Part shown: positions 46,489-58,238 of the stretch, one piece after another
How the letters are laid out: every line of letters starts with the position of its first letter
Numbering within the stretch: the stretch's first letter is position 1
DNA from: Fagopyrum homotropicum
Taxonomy: Eukaryota; Streptophyta; Magnoliopsida; Caryophyllales; Polygonaceae
Reading direction: 5' to 3'
Assembly (NCBI GenBank): GCA_033239125.1
Contig: BSWB01000005.1
Location: forward strand, 52,684,993-52,748,992
DNA length: 64,000 bases
Position numbers and translations under genes: made by a program
The notes under the pieces: model-generated
Told to the model about the DNA's origin: nothing
The model's database searches: none
Seen by the model: the letters and a program-made list of their open reading frames with translations, nothing else

Positions 46489-48479
46489 TAAAATAGTAAC
46501 AAAAAGACAGAGGGGAAATATTGTCTTTTTATCGGAACCAAAACCAATAACTTAAAGATAGGAGAAGAGAGAATAAACAATGAATCAATAAAGAAACTGT
46601 ACAATCCAAATCACCACAACATGCATAAAAGATAGATCTCAATTGACATTTCTACAATTGAATCTAAGTCTAGTTATGCAAAAAATAAACAAGTTCGTCC
46701 AATTGAAACATGGTTAGGATTTCGCTTGACATACATCAATGGTTGTCACCCAATTGATAGTCGCGTACCCAAGACGGTGTCTATTCTTAGATTAAATCTT
46801 AATTTTTGTTTGTATCTTAGATTAAATCCAAAAACCTGATTTTATTTTGACAAAAGATCTTAGGGCAGTTTAACGAGTTTTTGACATGGAACCCAAATTT
46901 GGGCAACTACAAAATATACTCCTCAAACAATTTAGTTTCCAAAAATCTTGAGTTTTTTACTTAGAAGACTCCGTAAAGGGAAGCTACAAAGTATAATCCT
47001 TAAATAGATCTTGGTATATTACGTTTATCTGATAGGAAAGTAGGAAAGTAGGAAACTAGTAAAGGTTTTAGATTCATACCTTAGTACTAAAGCTCGGTTG
47101 GAACTTAGAATCTTCGTAATTATAATGTGTTATGAAATAACTATTTCGGATTTAAAATTACTTAGAAATTCTATAAAGAATGTGTTCAAAAAAAGAAAGA
47201 GAGAAACTAGAAGAGAGGAGATAACAAGAAGACTTATGTTTCTTATTGGCTCTTGGTGCTTATTATTACAATGGAAGTGACTTCTATTTATAGGTCAAGA
47301 TTGAGTGAGTTTTATGACTATAGGGAGAATTTAGCTTGATGTAGTCATTCCTCCAAAAGGAGCTTTATATGGCATTGAACACCTACAATTCATTAAATAC
47401 AAAAGTAGATAGCCTTAAGCGAAAACCAACGTATTCAACCGTAAGATCATGCAAATCTAAACAATACAAAGACTATGATTAAGAATGAGGTGAAAAAAAC
47501 GTTAAAATGGATGTTATCAGTGGAAAGTCTTTGTTTATAATCCAAGTGGTAAAAACAAGGGATTTAATGTGAGACTTTGTCAAAAAAAAAGGTAAGTAAA
47601 TCTTAATTTTTTGTTTGTATATTAACACAAATTCAAAAACTTGATTTTATCTTGACAAAAAAAGTATTTTAAATTTTAGGGGAAAATAAGGAGTTTTTGA
47701 TATAAAAGTTTTCAAATTTGGCAATCACAAAGCACACTCCTCAAATTAATTTTTATTCCACAAATATTGAGTTTTTTATGTAAAAGATCGCGTTAAGGAA
47801 AATACAAAGCATAATCCTAAGTACTAAAGGTCGGTTGAAACTTAGAGTATTCGTATTTAACGTGTCATGAAATAACTATTTGATATTTAAAATTACTTAG
47901 AGATTTTATAGAAGACGTGTTTAAAAACACTAGAAAGAAACTAGAAGAGAGGAGATAACAAGAATACTTATGTTTCTTACTTGCTCTTGGTGCATCTTAT
48001 TACAATGAATATTATCTCTATTTATAGGTCAAGACTGAGTAAAATTTTTAATTTGAAACTATAGAGAGGGAGAATAGTTCACCTTGTACAATTCAAAGTC
48101 AATCATCCACATTAACAAATTCACTCTAGAATTGTCCATGTAATGAGTCACACTAGAAGATAAACTGTAAATTCATAAGAAGGATAAATTTTTTTTTTAT
48201 TTTTTTTACCATATTTCATCCCTAATAATCCCAATTTTAATTTGATCATTAATAATCTCTATCTACCAAACACACCCAATATATGATATGATATGTTAGG
48301 AACAAGTGCTTTGTTGTAGATTGGTAAAAGATAATATTAAAAAACATGCGGGTTGAAATTAATCTTATACTCTCATATTGGGTCCGTTCGGCATAAATTG
48401 GAGATTATTTTGAGGGATAAAAAAATTTCAATAATCTCCCTAATAATCGCTAGCTAATCTATGTGTTAGAGGATGAAAA
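46489..48479. other. Non-coding DNA right of the nested block, with a direct duplication
   Basis: No gene is seen. Two diverged copies of a 490-540-bp segment lie at 46794-47335 and 47598-48085. Both contain AACTAGAAGAGAGGAGATAACAAG and TCTATTTATAGGTCAAGA. A MITE-like stretch (48240-48480) contains CTACCAAACACACCC and, inverted, GGGTCCGTTCGGC. Confidence 0.65.
46794..48085. repeat. Two direct copies of a ~0.5-kb non-coding segment, period about 804 bp
   Basis: Shared blocks in order: AAATCTTAATTTT, TTTTGACA, GAGTTTTTGA, CTCCTCAAA, TTGAGTTTTTTA, TACTAAAG.TCGGTTG, GAAATAACTATTT, GAAACTAGAAGAGAGG and CTATTTATAGGTCAAGA. The 260-bp spacer has no primer-binding site, so a TRIM with two LTRs is possible but unsupported. 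Confidence 0.75.
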
Positions 48480-48601
48480 TGTGAGATTATGAGAAATTCC
48501 CCTTAGGGTTTCCATCATCAGATGGATTGTATATATAGATAAACATTATACATAATTACAAAAGGCATACCCTTATTTATAAATATTTACATATTCTATC
48601 A
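48480..48601 (-). mobile_element. Short 3' LTR (about 122 bp) of the copia element
   Basis: Ends are TGTGAGATTATG... and ...TATTCTATCA on the plus strand; on the minus strand it starts TGATAGAATATG and ends AATCTCACA, next to a TATATATA box-like motif. The purine-rich AAATGCGTGGGTA precedes it. Confidence 0.65.
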
Positions 48602-51600
48602 TACCCACGCATTTGAAACTGGAGGAGGCATTACAGTGAGACTGGATCTAAAATCTAGAAATAAAGAACGCGGTAAGCCTTTTGTAAAAATATCTGCATA
48701 CTGAAAAGCTGACGGTACGTGAAGAACTCGAACGTGACCGCGGGCAACCTTATCTCGAACAAAGTGAATGTCAATCTCAATGTGCTTGGTTCGTTGATGT
48801 TGAACTGGGTTGCTGGCAAGGTAGGTAGAAGATATGTTGTCTGTGTAAACAATGGATGCCTTGGTAAGTGGGCAATGGAGCTCAAGCACTAGGTTGCGTA
48901 GCCAAGAACACTCAGAAACAACGTTGGCAACACCTCTATATTCTGCCTCTGCACTAGAACGTGAAACTACAGATTTCCGTTTTGCAGACCACGAGATTAA
49001 AGTGTCATTGAAGAAAACACAGTAACCTGATGTAGATCGGCGTGTATCAGGGCAACCTGCCCAGTCGGCATCTGTATATGCAATAAGATCAGACTTTGGA
49101 GAAGGGGATATGCTGATACCTAGAGATGATGTGCCAGCGATGTATCGTATGATACGCTTGAGAGTAGCAAAGTGAGGCTCCCGAGGATCATGCATAAATA
49201 AACATATCTACTGCACAGCAAAACTGATGTCAGGTCTTGTGAAAGTGAGGTATTACAATGCCCCTGCTAGACTTCGATATAGGCTCGGATCACTGACAGG
49301 AGGGCCAGAGGAAGCGCTGAGTTTGATGGTGGGTTCAGCCGGAGTCGCTACTGGCTTGCAATTAGTCATCTTGGCTCGGGCAACAATCTCTCGAGCATAT
49401 TTATCCTGGGACAAGAAAAGTCCTGAAGGCAGGCGCTGAACTGAAATGCCCAAAAAATATGATAGGGGACCAAGATCGGACATAGCAAATTCTTTACTGA
49501 GGGAGGCAGTGAGAGTATTGCGGAGGTCAACAGATGAAGCAGTGAGAATGATATCATCAACATAAAGTAATAGATAAGCCAACTGATTTCCATTCCGATA
49601 TATAAAAAGAGAGGAATCGCTCTTACTGTTGATAAAGCCAATGCTGAGCAAATATCCTACAAATCGCTGATACCAAGCCCGGGGTGCCTGTTTGAGGTCA
49701 TAAAGTGATTTCTTCAAAAGGCAGACATGAGACGGGCGAGTAGAATCAACAAAACCTGGAGGTTGAAACATGTGAATTGTCTCATTGAGATGCCCATGGA
49801 GGAAAGCATTCTTGACATCAAGTTGGTGGATAGGCCAAGAGCGAGAGACAACAAGACTCAGAACTGTCCGGATAGTGGCCGGTTTCACAACTGGACTAAA
49901 AGTTTCATCACAATATATGCCAACTTGCTGGGAACAACTGTTAGCAACAAGACGATCTTTATATAGTTCAAGGGAACCATCCGAACGCAGCTTATGGCGA
50001 AAAATCCACATACACCTCACAATGTTAGTCCGGGGAGGACGAGGAACAAGAACCCAAGTATCATTTCGAATAAGGGCTCGATATTCGTCGATCATGGCTG
50101 CGGACCATTTCGGATCTTGGAGAGCCGACTTATGGGATGTGGGTATAGAGGATAGGGCGGGTGAAGTAACGGTGTTGAGATCAAAAATGGCACGTGGTTT
50201 AAAAATCCCGCTAAGAGACCGGGTAGTAGGCCGGTTTATATTAGGATTTGGTCGAACGTGAGAAGGTGGTATAGCAAGTGTGGGATCAATAGGTGGGGCT
50301 GGGCCAGGAGTGTGGCGAGTTGCACTTGGTAAAGTTGGGCCTGAGGAGTGAGCCGGTGATGGGCCAGAGGGAGAGGGAGGGGAGGTTTGGGCCAGAGGAG
50401 ACGTGGGAGAGCTATTGGGTAACGCATCAGTAGAGGGAGTGGGCTGGTGAGGCTGTTGTGCGCTTGGGCTGGGCTGGGCCAAACATGGAGCTGGCAGGAG
50501 AGCATCAGAGGTTGGGCTGGGGTGGACCGATGGGAGTTGGGCCGACTGGAGCTGAGATTGAATTTGACTCAATCGGTAAGCTGAGTTATAGGGGGAAATT
50601 CCGGGTTCCGAATCCAGTACCGAAGGGGCTGAAGAAATGGGGACGGATTCTGAGAACGGAAATTTTGACTCATCAAAAGTGACATGTCGGGAGATGAAAA
50701 TTTTATTTGAACCTATTTCTAAACATTTATACCCTTTATGATGTTTAGGATAACCGAGAAACACACAAGGTGTGGAGCGGGGTTGGAGTTTGTGAGAAAT
50801 GGTTGTGCTTTGGTTCGGGTAGCGAAGACACCCAAAAACGCGGAGGTGAGCGTAAGAAGGTTGGGAACCAAATAACACTTGGGTGGGTGAACGATTTTGG
50901 ATTGTGGTGGAGGGAAGAATGTTAAGAAGGTAACTAGACATGTCTAAGGCATGAGCCCAAAAAGAGATAGGTAGCGAGGCGTGAAAAAGTATGGACCGCA
51001 TCATATTGTTAATGGTACGGATGACACGTTCCGCCTTGCCATTTTGAGGGGATGTGTGAGGACAGGAGAACCGAAAATGTATTCCGTGAAGGGCAAAAAA
51101 AGAGTGAAATTGATGATTATTAAACTCGCGGCCCATGTCACATTGGAAGTTTTTTATAGGCATGTTAAATTGAGTTTTGATAAACGTATGAAATTACACA
51201 AAAAGATCGAAAATTTGAGATTTGAATTTGATTGGGAAAACCCAAAGGAAATGTGAAAAATCATCAAGAAATAATAGATAATATTTGTAACCCTCCCGAC
51301 TCGGAACCAGAGAAGCCAAATATCACTATGTATAATATCAAAAGGTGCAATTGTAGTCGTAACAGACCGTTCAAACGGGAGCCTATGATGCTTCCCAAGT
51401 TGACAAGCATGACAAAGTGTTGGAGAATGCTCCTTATTTAAATTAAGAAAAGATGACTTCCTAAGACTCTCTAGAACTAGCGTTCCAGGATGACCCAGAC
51501 GAGCATGCCAGAGACTCGAGGACTGAGCTGAAAGAGCCTGAGCAGACGTAGAAAAAACGGTAACTGGATAAAGGTCCCCGGAGCTATTGCATCTCATACG

Positions 51601-52200
51601 GGTTGTCCCCGTTTGTAAATCCTTCACAGAAAAACCAAAAGGGTCAAATTCAACATTGGTGTGGTTATCTATGGTGAAACGACGAACGGAAACAAGATTT
51701 TTAACAATTTGAGGAGCAAGGAGGATGTTGGATAGCTGAAGGGGATGGGTGGAGGTACGAAGTTGAGCTTCACCAAGACATGTAGATGGTATCCGCATGC
51801 CATTTCCAACAATTATCGAATTTAAAGAACCATTATAAGAAATGGACGAGAGATTACCTGAGGAGTTGGTCATGTGAGATGTAGCACCCGTGTTCATGTA
51901 CCAAAGATTATCCGCGGGATTTAACGTCATCGAAGAAAAAGATTGATCGAGACTCGTGGGTTGTTGGGGAGCTGCAGTAGCGTGGAAATAAGCTTGAGGA
52001 AACACAGATTGGGCTGGAAACTGACCCAGAATGCCAGCCTGAGAATGATGTGGGCCAGGCGAGTTGCGGGCTGCTGCTGCTGTGGCGGCCCAAGAGCAAT
52101 TTGCATCCACCCAAAATTGGGATGAAACGCAAATATGGCTGGTTGCTGTTGTGTTCCGCCGCCAGATTTGCCACATCCATGGTTGCGCGAAGACCCGTCC
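48599..52200 (-). pseudogene. Copia pol: protease, integrase, RT and RNase H
   Basis: The protease block reads WYMNTGATSHM (about 51905-51870). GAG-pre-integrase is SSLWHARLGHPG, and integrase has CHACQLGKHHRLPF and FDIIHSDIW (near 51330), then a frameshift, then a 636-codon frame (51163-49253) starting with the rest of integrase (FQCDMGREFNN; CPHTSPQNGKAERVIRTINNM). RT shows WSAAMIDEYRAL, KNAFLHGHL, LKQAPRAWYQRF and the intact LLYVDDIILTASS. After two stops (49255-49253 and 49210-49208) RNase H runs to 48599 with YTDADWAGCPDTRRSTSGYC, SSAEAEYRGVA, HIEIDIHFVRD and YADIFTKGLP. The pol stop codon overlaps the LTR start. Confidence 0.92.
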
Positions 52201-52915
52201 AGCTGGGCGGCGCTGGAGGTGGGCTGGTGGTCGGCGCGAGGGTGCGACAGCGACCCGCCGGTGGTGCAGTCAAGGCGGCGGAGTCTTTGCCGGGTGTGGT
52301 TTATCTTGCCATCCGAGTCTCTTCCAAAATAAGTTGTGAACGAGCTTTTTGGAACGTCGGCAACGGATCCGATTGTTGAATATAACTAGCAGTAGCATTG
52401 TACTCAGCAGGCAAACCAGACAGGATCTGCAAGACTAACCTATTGTCGGTAACTGGAGACTCGACACCTTTGAGTTGATCCGAAAGCGCCTTCATGTGTT
52501 GATAGTAGGCGGATATGGAAGCAAAAGACATCAATTGGCAGTTGGAAAATTCATGTTCCAGATAGACTGCGCGTGTGTGCTTATTGTCTTGAAAGATGTC
52601 CTGAATACGACCCCAAGCTTTGAGAGCGGTGTCGTCAGGATCGAGGATTTGAATAAGAATGTCTTTAGATACCGTACTGTAGATCCATTGAAGAACCGTT
52701 GCATCAACTTGGTTCCAAAGAGCGTCATCAATGTCAACTGGGCGAGGAACTTTGGCGTCAATGTGGTCCAAGATGTTATGTGCTTTGGCGGTGACGCGAA
52801 AGAGAGTTACCCATGAAGCATATGACGTGTCGTGATCAAGAACAAGAGCAATGTTGTTCTTAATGTTTGAAATCCCAAGAGCGGAATGAAACGTTTGTTT
52901 CTTCTCCATAAACAT
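52201..52915 (-). pseudogene. Copia gag (UBN2-type)
   Basis: The frame starts at 52915 (MFMEKKQTFHSALGISNI) and runs 204 codons to a TAA at 52300, where related elements usually have Gln. Motifs typical of the UBN2 gag family are WNQVDATVLQWIYSTVS, AWGRIQDIFQDN, AVYLEHEFSNCQL and LVLQILSGLPAEYNA. The same frame continues past the stop before shifting into pol. No CCHC zinc knuckle is evident. Confidence 0.85.
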
Positions 52916-53024
52916 AGTCGGTATGTGATGAAGGGGAGGAAAGAGCGCGGCGACGTTAGGGTTGAGCGCCGGTGTTAATAGAAGGTAGAGGGCGGAAGCG
53001 TTTTAGGGTTATGGATCGGAAGAG

Positions 53025-53034
53025 TCTGATACCA
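53025..53034 (-). other. Primer-binding site (tRNA-iMet type) of the copia element
   Basis: The minus strand reads TGGTATCAGA directly after LTR-like ATCTCACA. Confidence 0.8.
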
Positions 53035-53096
53035 TGTGAGATGCTAAAATTAGAGGGCCGAATGCAACCAACGTTGTGATTTTGTAAAGGGAATAG

Positions 53097-53270
53097 ATGC
53101 TAAAAAAATCTGACATAGTACAACTAGTTGAATTGAATAAAATAAGTAATGAGAAGATGATGCAAGTGTTGGTAGTGACAGAACAACATGGTAAGCCACT
53201 AGGCCAGCTTGCACATCTCCTTAAAAGTATTGATGAATATTGGAATTATATGTATGATGAGAAGCAATAA
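53097..53270 (+). other. Short ORF, 57 codons, possible gene fragment
   Basis: An ATG-to-TAA frame directly beside the copia 5' end encodes a charged peptide without low complexity (MLKKSDIVQLVELNK... KPLGQLAHLLKSIDEYW). A stop lies immediately upstream in frame. The family is not recognised. It could be the last exon of a gene broken by the copia insertion, a transposon remnant, or chance. Confidence 0.2.
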
Positions 53271-56200
53271 TATATAATTTGGTAGAAATGAAATTAAAAA
53301 CAATTAATTACTCCTAGATCCGCCTAATTTGACCAATTATTGTATTGGCACCAACTTTTACGTATCATGTTTTAGACGTCACCTTACAGCCTAATTCTGT
53401 ACTGTATTTTGCACAGTGCCACTGCCAACCATAAACTCTCTTTATCTCCATCATTCACCCCGCTAATCGCACAACTCTTTTCCGCCCGATAATATAATTA
53501 CAATATCCTTTCTTGCCGCAATTGTTGACTTCTTCTTCAACCACGTACTACATATATGATCTGCTTATAATAATCAATCTAGTGTTTGCGCGGGTTTTGC
53601 CTAAATAAAAAGTATTATATTTTTAATTTTATACATTATGCATTGGATATTAATCTATAAAAAAATATTTAAGACTAAGAAAAACTATCTCATCCAAACT
53701 TTTTCATTTTTATTAACTAATATGACTAACATCATGTTGTGAGGATTAATTTATAAAATAAAAGAATATAATTAAAAATATTATTGTTAGAGTAATATTA
53801 TACCTTAATATAATTTTTAAAACTTATCTCTTTATTATACATAAAATTATCTAGAAAAGATTGAATTGATTTTTTTTTAAAAATTAAAAATTGGAAAAAT
53901 GGTAAAAATTTAACTATTTTGACTCTTGAATCAACTATAACCTATTTTTATTAAGAAAAAAACAAACTAATTGTATAAAAAATTATCAACATAAAAACTT
54001 TGATATTGTTATAACTAAATAATTAAGCGAAAGTAATTACTTATTTTGTTATAAATATAAATGTACGCTGAAAAATTCGTAACATGTGGGATGTATCAAC
54101 AACAATTTTGTTGGATAAAATTTATTAAATTAAATAAAATAAATTATCTCAAGATGGATAATATAATTTTTTGAATAAAATTCAGCCAAATCCTTACTTA
54201 TATAAAGTTAGAGGTGTAAAATTCTATGTAGTTTTAAATTTAAAAAATGTGTAAAATCTGGTTTGAATATGTGTGAGATTTTCTCACTAAAATTAAATTA
54301 TAATCGATAAAAAAAATTTATTTTGATTGGATCAATAGAAATTTTATTATCAAATCATTAATGACAAATCTGTAAATACAATGCGGCAAATCCGTAAATA
54401 AATTAAAAATGCTAATGTGGAATACTTTGTAAATTGACACGTGGGAAAAATGAGGGTTATTTTAGTTTAATATATATATTTATTGAAAAAAGTTAAAATT
54501 AAAAATTAAAAAAAAAAATTAATTTAAAAACTAAATTAAAAAATAAAAAATAAGAAAACAAACTATGATATATAATTCAAAATTCAAAAATAAGCTCAAT
54601 AATTAACTTAAAATTAAATTTCAAAAATTAAAAATAAGGAGAAGAAAATAAAATAAATTTTAAAATGTGCCTATATTATTAAAAATAATAATAAAAACAA
54701 AGTTTCAAAAATGTGAAGAAGATTTTAAAATCTCAATTGTTAAAATCTTTAAGATTTAGTTGTTATCAATATCTTATAATTTTTTTTATTTTAAAGATTA
54801 GGTATATTGTAACAAATTGTTAAAATGTGAAGAAGAATTTTTTTTTTTATTTGTAAATAAGTCAAATAATTTTTATGTGACATGTTTAAAACGTGATGTG
54901 ATATTGCTAATTGTTTATTAATGTTTTTAGAACTTATTTTACAAAAAAAATGGCAAATTTGTAAATTATCTTGTGACATATCTGTAAATATAATGAAAAA
55001 AAGTCCTAGGTGATGTACCTCGATTGTTCACAGGTGGCCTACCAATACCTAAAAGATAGAAATTTAAAGATAACGGGAAAAAAAATTCATGTACACTTCA
55101 TCCTTTGTGAAGATATATCCCATTCCAAAATATACTCTTGTTGATGATTAATATATCAACATGAGTATAAATAGACTAAAAACATATAGATCACTCATCT
55201 TGTTGTCAATTAATATTAGAATGAAATTTCATCGAAATTATGTGTGGGATTCTAGTGCATGTCGGGGATTCTAACACAACTTAAGCCCATTTGGTGTGTA
55301 ACCCCATGTTCCGGCCTTGTAAAATTTGTCCGGTGTCAAAGCGATTTTGGTTCTTGACTTATAATTTTGTAAGCCTTAAAACAGTAATTCGGACTCGGAC
55401 AATGATTGTCCCATTTGTTTAAGCTGAAGTTTGCTTTAGTATCGGTTTAAATTAAATGATGACATACCTTCATACTTTAAGGTGTGTGTGAAGATTAAAA
55501 TATTTCATATTGATTAGAATGAAACCTAATATATAAGATTGATAAACTACGTCTCTTACTATCCATTAACGTAATAATAAAATTTCATAAGTTTATGAGT
55601 TAAACGAGTAGCATATAACTGATGTAAGCCCTATGGCCTGTGATCCGTATCTGCATATCATGGGCTCATGGATACATCTAGAAGAAAAAAAAACCATTTT
55701 CACGTCAAACACCTTGAAAAATAGGACGTGCTATATACACGGCACTCCATTTACTTGCTTGTTTTCAAGAAAAGTCGCAAGGAGGTGGCACCAAACTTTT
55801 TTTCCCGGAAAAATAATTAAGAAAACTATATTAAAAATAAATAAAAAATGGACGCCGACAGGTGGCTACCGGAGTTGATTTCAAATTTTTTGAAGGCCTC
55901 GAAAAAATACTTAATTAAATTGTTTGATTTATATTTTTTTTTTTTTACAAAATAATACAAGCGACTTAAAATACATTGAGTAATTGAGAATGAAATTTAT
56001 TAAACTTAAAAAAGCCACCAGTAAAGAGATAGATTTTAACTAACAAAAATTATTTAAAAAAATAATAAAAGATAAAAAAATTGGGCGCCGATTCATCACA
56101 CTAATGAAATTAGTGTACGAGAGAGAGTATATATATTTTTGGTAAAATATAGAGACGCTCAATATCCGAAACTCATGATTGTAATGAAGCCCAATTCCAT

Positions 56201-57695
56201 TTGATTTTTGTTTTTTCCCGCCGAGGGATGTCAATAATTCGATGAATTTCCTTTTTCTAATCACTTATTGGCTGCTAACAGCTCCCTAACGTCTTCGTTT
56301 CTTCATATATGCGTATACCATATCTTTTACTTGGAAAACCAAAGAGACATTTGGGTAAATGTTAATTTATATAGACCTCACCTCACCTCCCTCCCACATG
56401 AAACGTCGTTAAACAAATTGAATATGTACCTCTAACACGTTTTATTTTATTTTATTTTATTTTAATAACGAAATTAAGTGCTTGCCTTTTTTATTAATAA
56501 AGAATTGCATACGAGTTTTGTGTATAAAATAAATAAATAGTTCGTCCATTTCGAATTCTAGTGATAGTCTCTTCTTCCACTCGAAATGTTGGTAAATTTT
56601 AACAACTAAACAAATAAATCTTGTGATTTTTGATGATTTTTAAAATTATAATTATATTGTATTTATGATAATCAATACTTTGTGTCGGGAATAAGAAGAT
56701 TTGAACACAATGGAACCCTATTCTCTTGGGTGATTTGCTAGCAACATTGGTTACTCTTGGCTTTGTTCCTTTCCACCGGTGATTTTTACTTGTGTGGGTG
56801 AGTTTGTCTATTTTATGTGATTTGGTGTGGTGTGGTGTGAATTGTGAAGGTTAATTATGGAACAAAGAGGAAAGCAACTTACTTTGACATAGAATGAGGC
56901 GCAACTGGTGCCGATTCCCCGCCAGTCCGTGGATAGTGCGGGAGAAGCATGCATTATCAGTTATCACATTGGTAGGAAGCTTGCTAACACCGTGATGTTA
57001 TAAATATTGGTTTTTCCTATAGTTAAGGATCTCAAGGTAATGCATAAATGGTGCATAAAGATCCCATGAAATGATATTACTATTATTTGCTCTATAATGT
57101 TGACATACAAGATTTTAAAAGACTTATATAACCTTATATTTAACGTTTTCATGTGGGGTAACATATTTTCCTTCCACTTTATTTCTCTTCAAAGTATACC
57201 CACCTCTTTTGTTGTACTCTTTTTAGCAGCACTTCTTCCATCTTTTGCTTTAATCTCTTGGTGCTCTTTCTATTCTACCGAACCTTTCTTATGAATTATT
57301 GATGGATTTGGATTCATATCAATATAAGTAAGCAATTCTTATGAAAGAAACCTTGCGTCAGAATTATTATAATTGAAGATCAATGACAAAATCTAACAAT
57401 AATATTAATATTTTCAATGATTTAAATCATGAATATGTACCTCTAACATGCTTTACTCAAAAATTTATTTGGTTAAATTAGCTAAGTAAGCCTTTTTGAT
57501 ATTTCTCTTTAGTAACTAGGCACATGGTATAAATATGTTTACTAAATGTATCCCTAATCAAACATCTTACCTGTGATAAAAGTTGAAGGGGTACACAAAC
57601 CTAATGAAAATAGAAAAGGGTTTATTTAACCGAATTATTTCAACTTATTTTTTCGTATCATGTACTATGAAACATGACAAAAAAAACATTGTAAT
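53271..57695. other. AT-rich intergenic DNA
   Basis: No gene is recognised. 53590-54990 is extremely AT-rich. 55240-55440 and 55620-55900 have mixed composition without a convincing frame. A 120-bp segment at 56535-56660 recurs at 59636-59760. Confidence 0.6.
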
Positions 57696-58238
57696 CTATA
57701 TACTTTACTAAAGTACACTACACTAATGTTGACATGGCATCCTCACATTTTTCTTGGATTAAATTTTTTATTAAATCATGAATTAAGCAAATAAATATTT
57801 TTTTACTAAAACAAAATATAAAAAAATCTATTTAACTAAATCTAATAAAACTAATATCAAATTAGTTAGTTTAAAAAGAATCTCAAATTACCTTCTGATA
57901 AACCAGCCGTAGATTAATAGTTTGTTACAATAGATTTCAAATTGAATCGAAATAATATCTAAACAATATCTAATTAGTTAGTTAAAAAAAATACTAAACG
58001 AATCGAAATAATATCTAATTATTTTAAATCTAATAAAACGAATCCAAAAAAAACTAATTATTTGAAATATAGTAAAAAGAATCTAAACAATATCTAATTA
58101 TTTTAAAACAATATCTAATTAGTTTTTTTTATATACTTTACTAAAACATGCGACATAATGTTGATGTGGTGGCCTCATGTTTTTTCTTAAATTATATCTT
58201 TTACTAAATCACAAATTAAGCCATTTTTTTTTTACTTA
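57696..58238. repeat. Pair of direct repeats around an AT-rich core, Helitron-like end motif
   Basis: Two copies (57696-57808 and 58130-58238) share ATATACTTTACTAAA, AATGTTGA.TGG, CCTCA and AAATCA..AATTAAGC. The ATACTTTACTAAA start resembles the 5' ends of plant Helitron-derived repeats. Between them lie short repeats of ATATCTAATTA. Confidence 0.5.

Larger units (their letters stand above)
48480..53042 (-). mobile_element. Ty1/copia element with short LTR (Ale/Retrofit-like), 5' LTR largely missing
   Basis: Minus-strand order: primer-binding site (53034-53025), leader, gag, protease-integrase-RT-RNase H, and a short 3' LTR (48601-48480). The pol motifs and single gag-pol arrangement suggest the Ale/Retrofit lineage (inference). 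At the 5' end only TGTGAGAT (53035-53042) matches the 3' LTR; beyond it the sequence differs, so the 5' LTR seems truncated or replaced. Several point stops and one frameshift mean it is not autonomous. Confidence 0.85.

Noticed and set aside
57097..57294. 65-codon plus-strand frame with a hydrophobic tail
   Set aside because: AT-rich intergenic DNA; no conserved block, and the hydrophobicity follows from T-rich codons.
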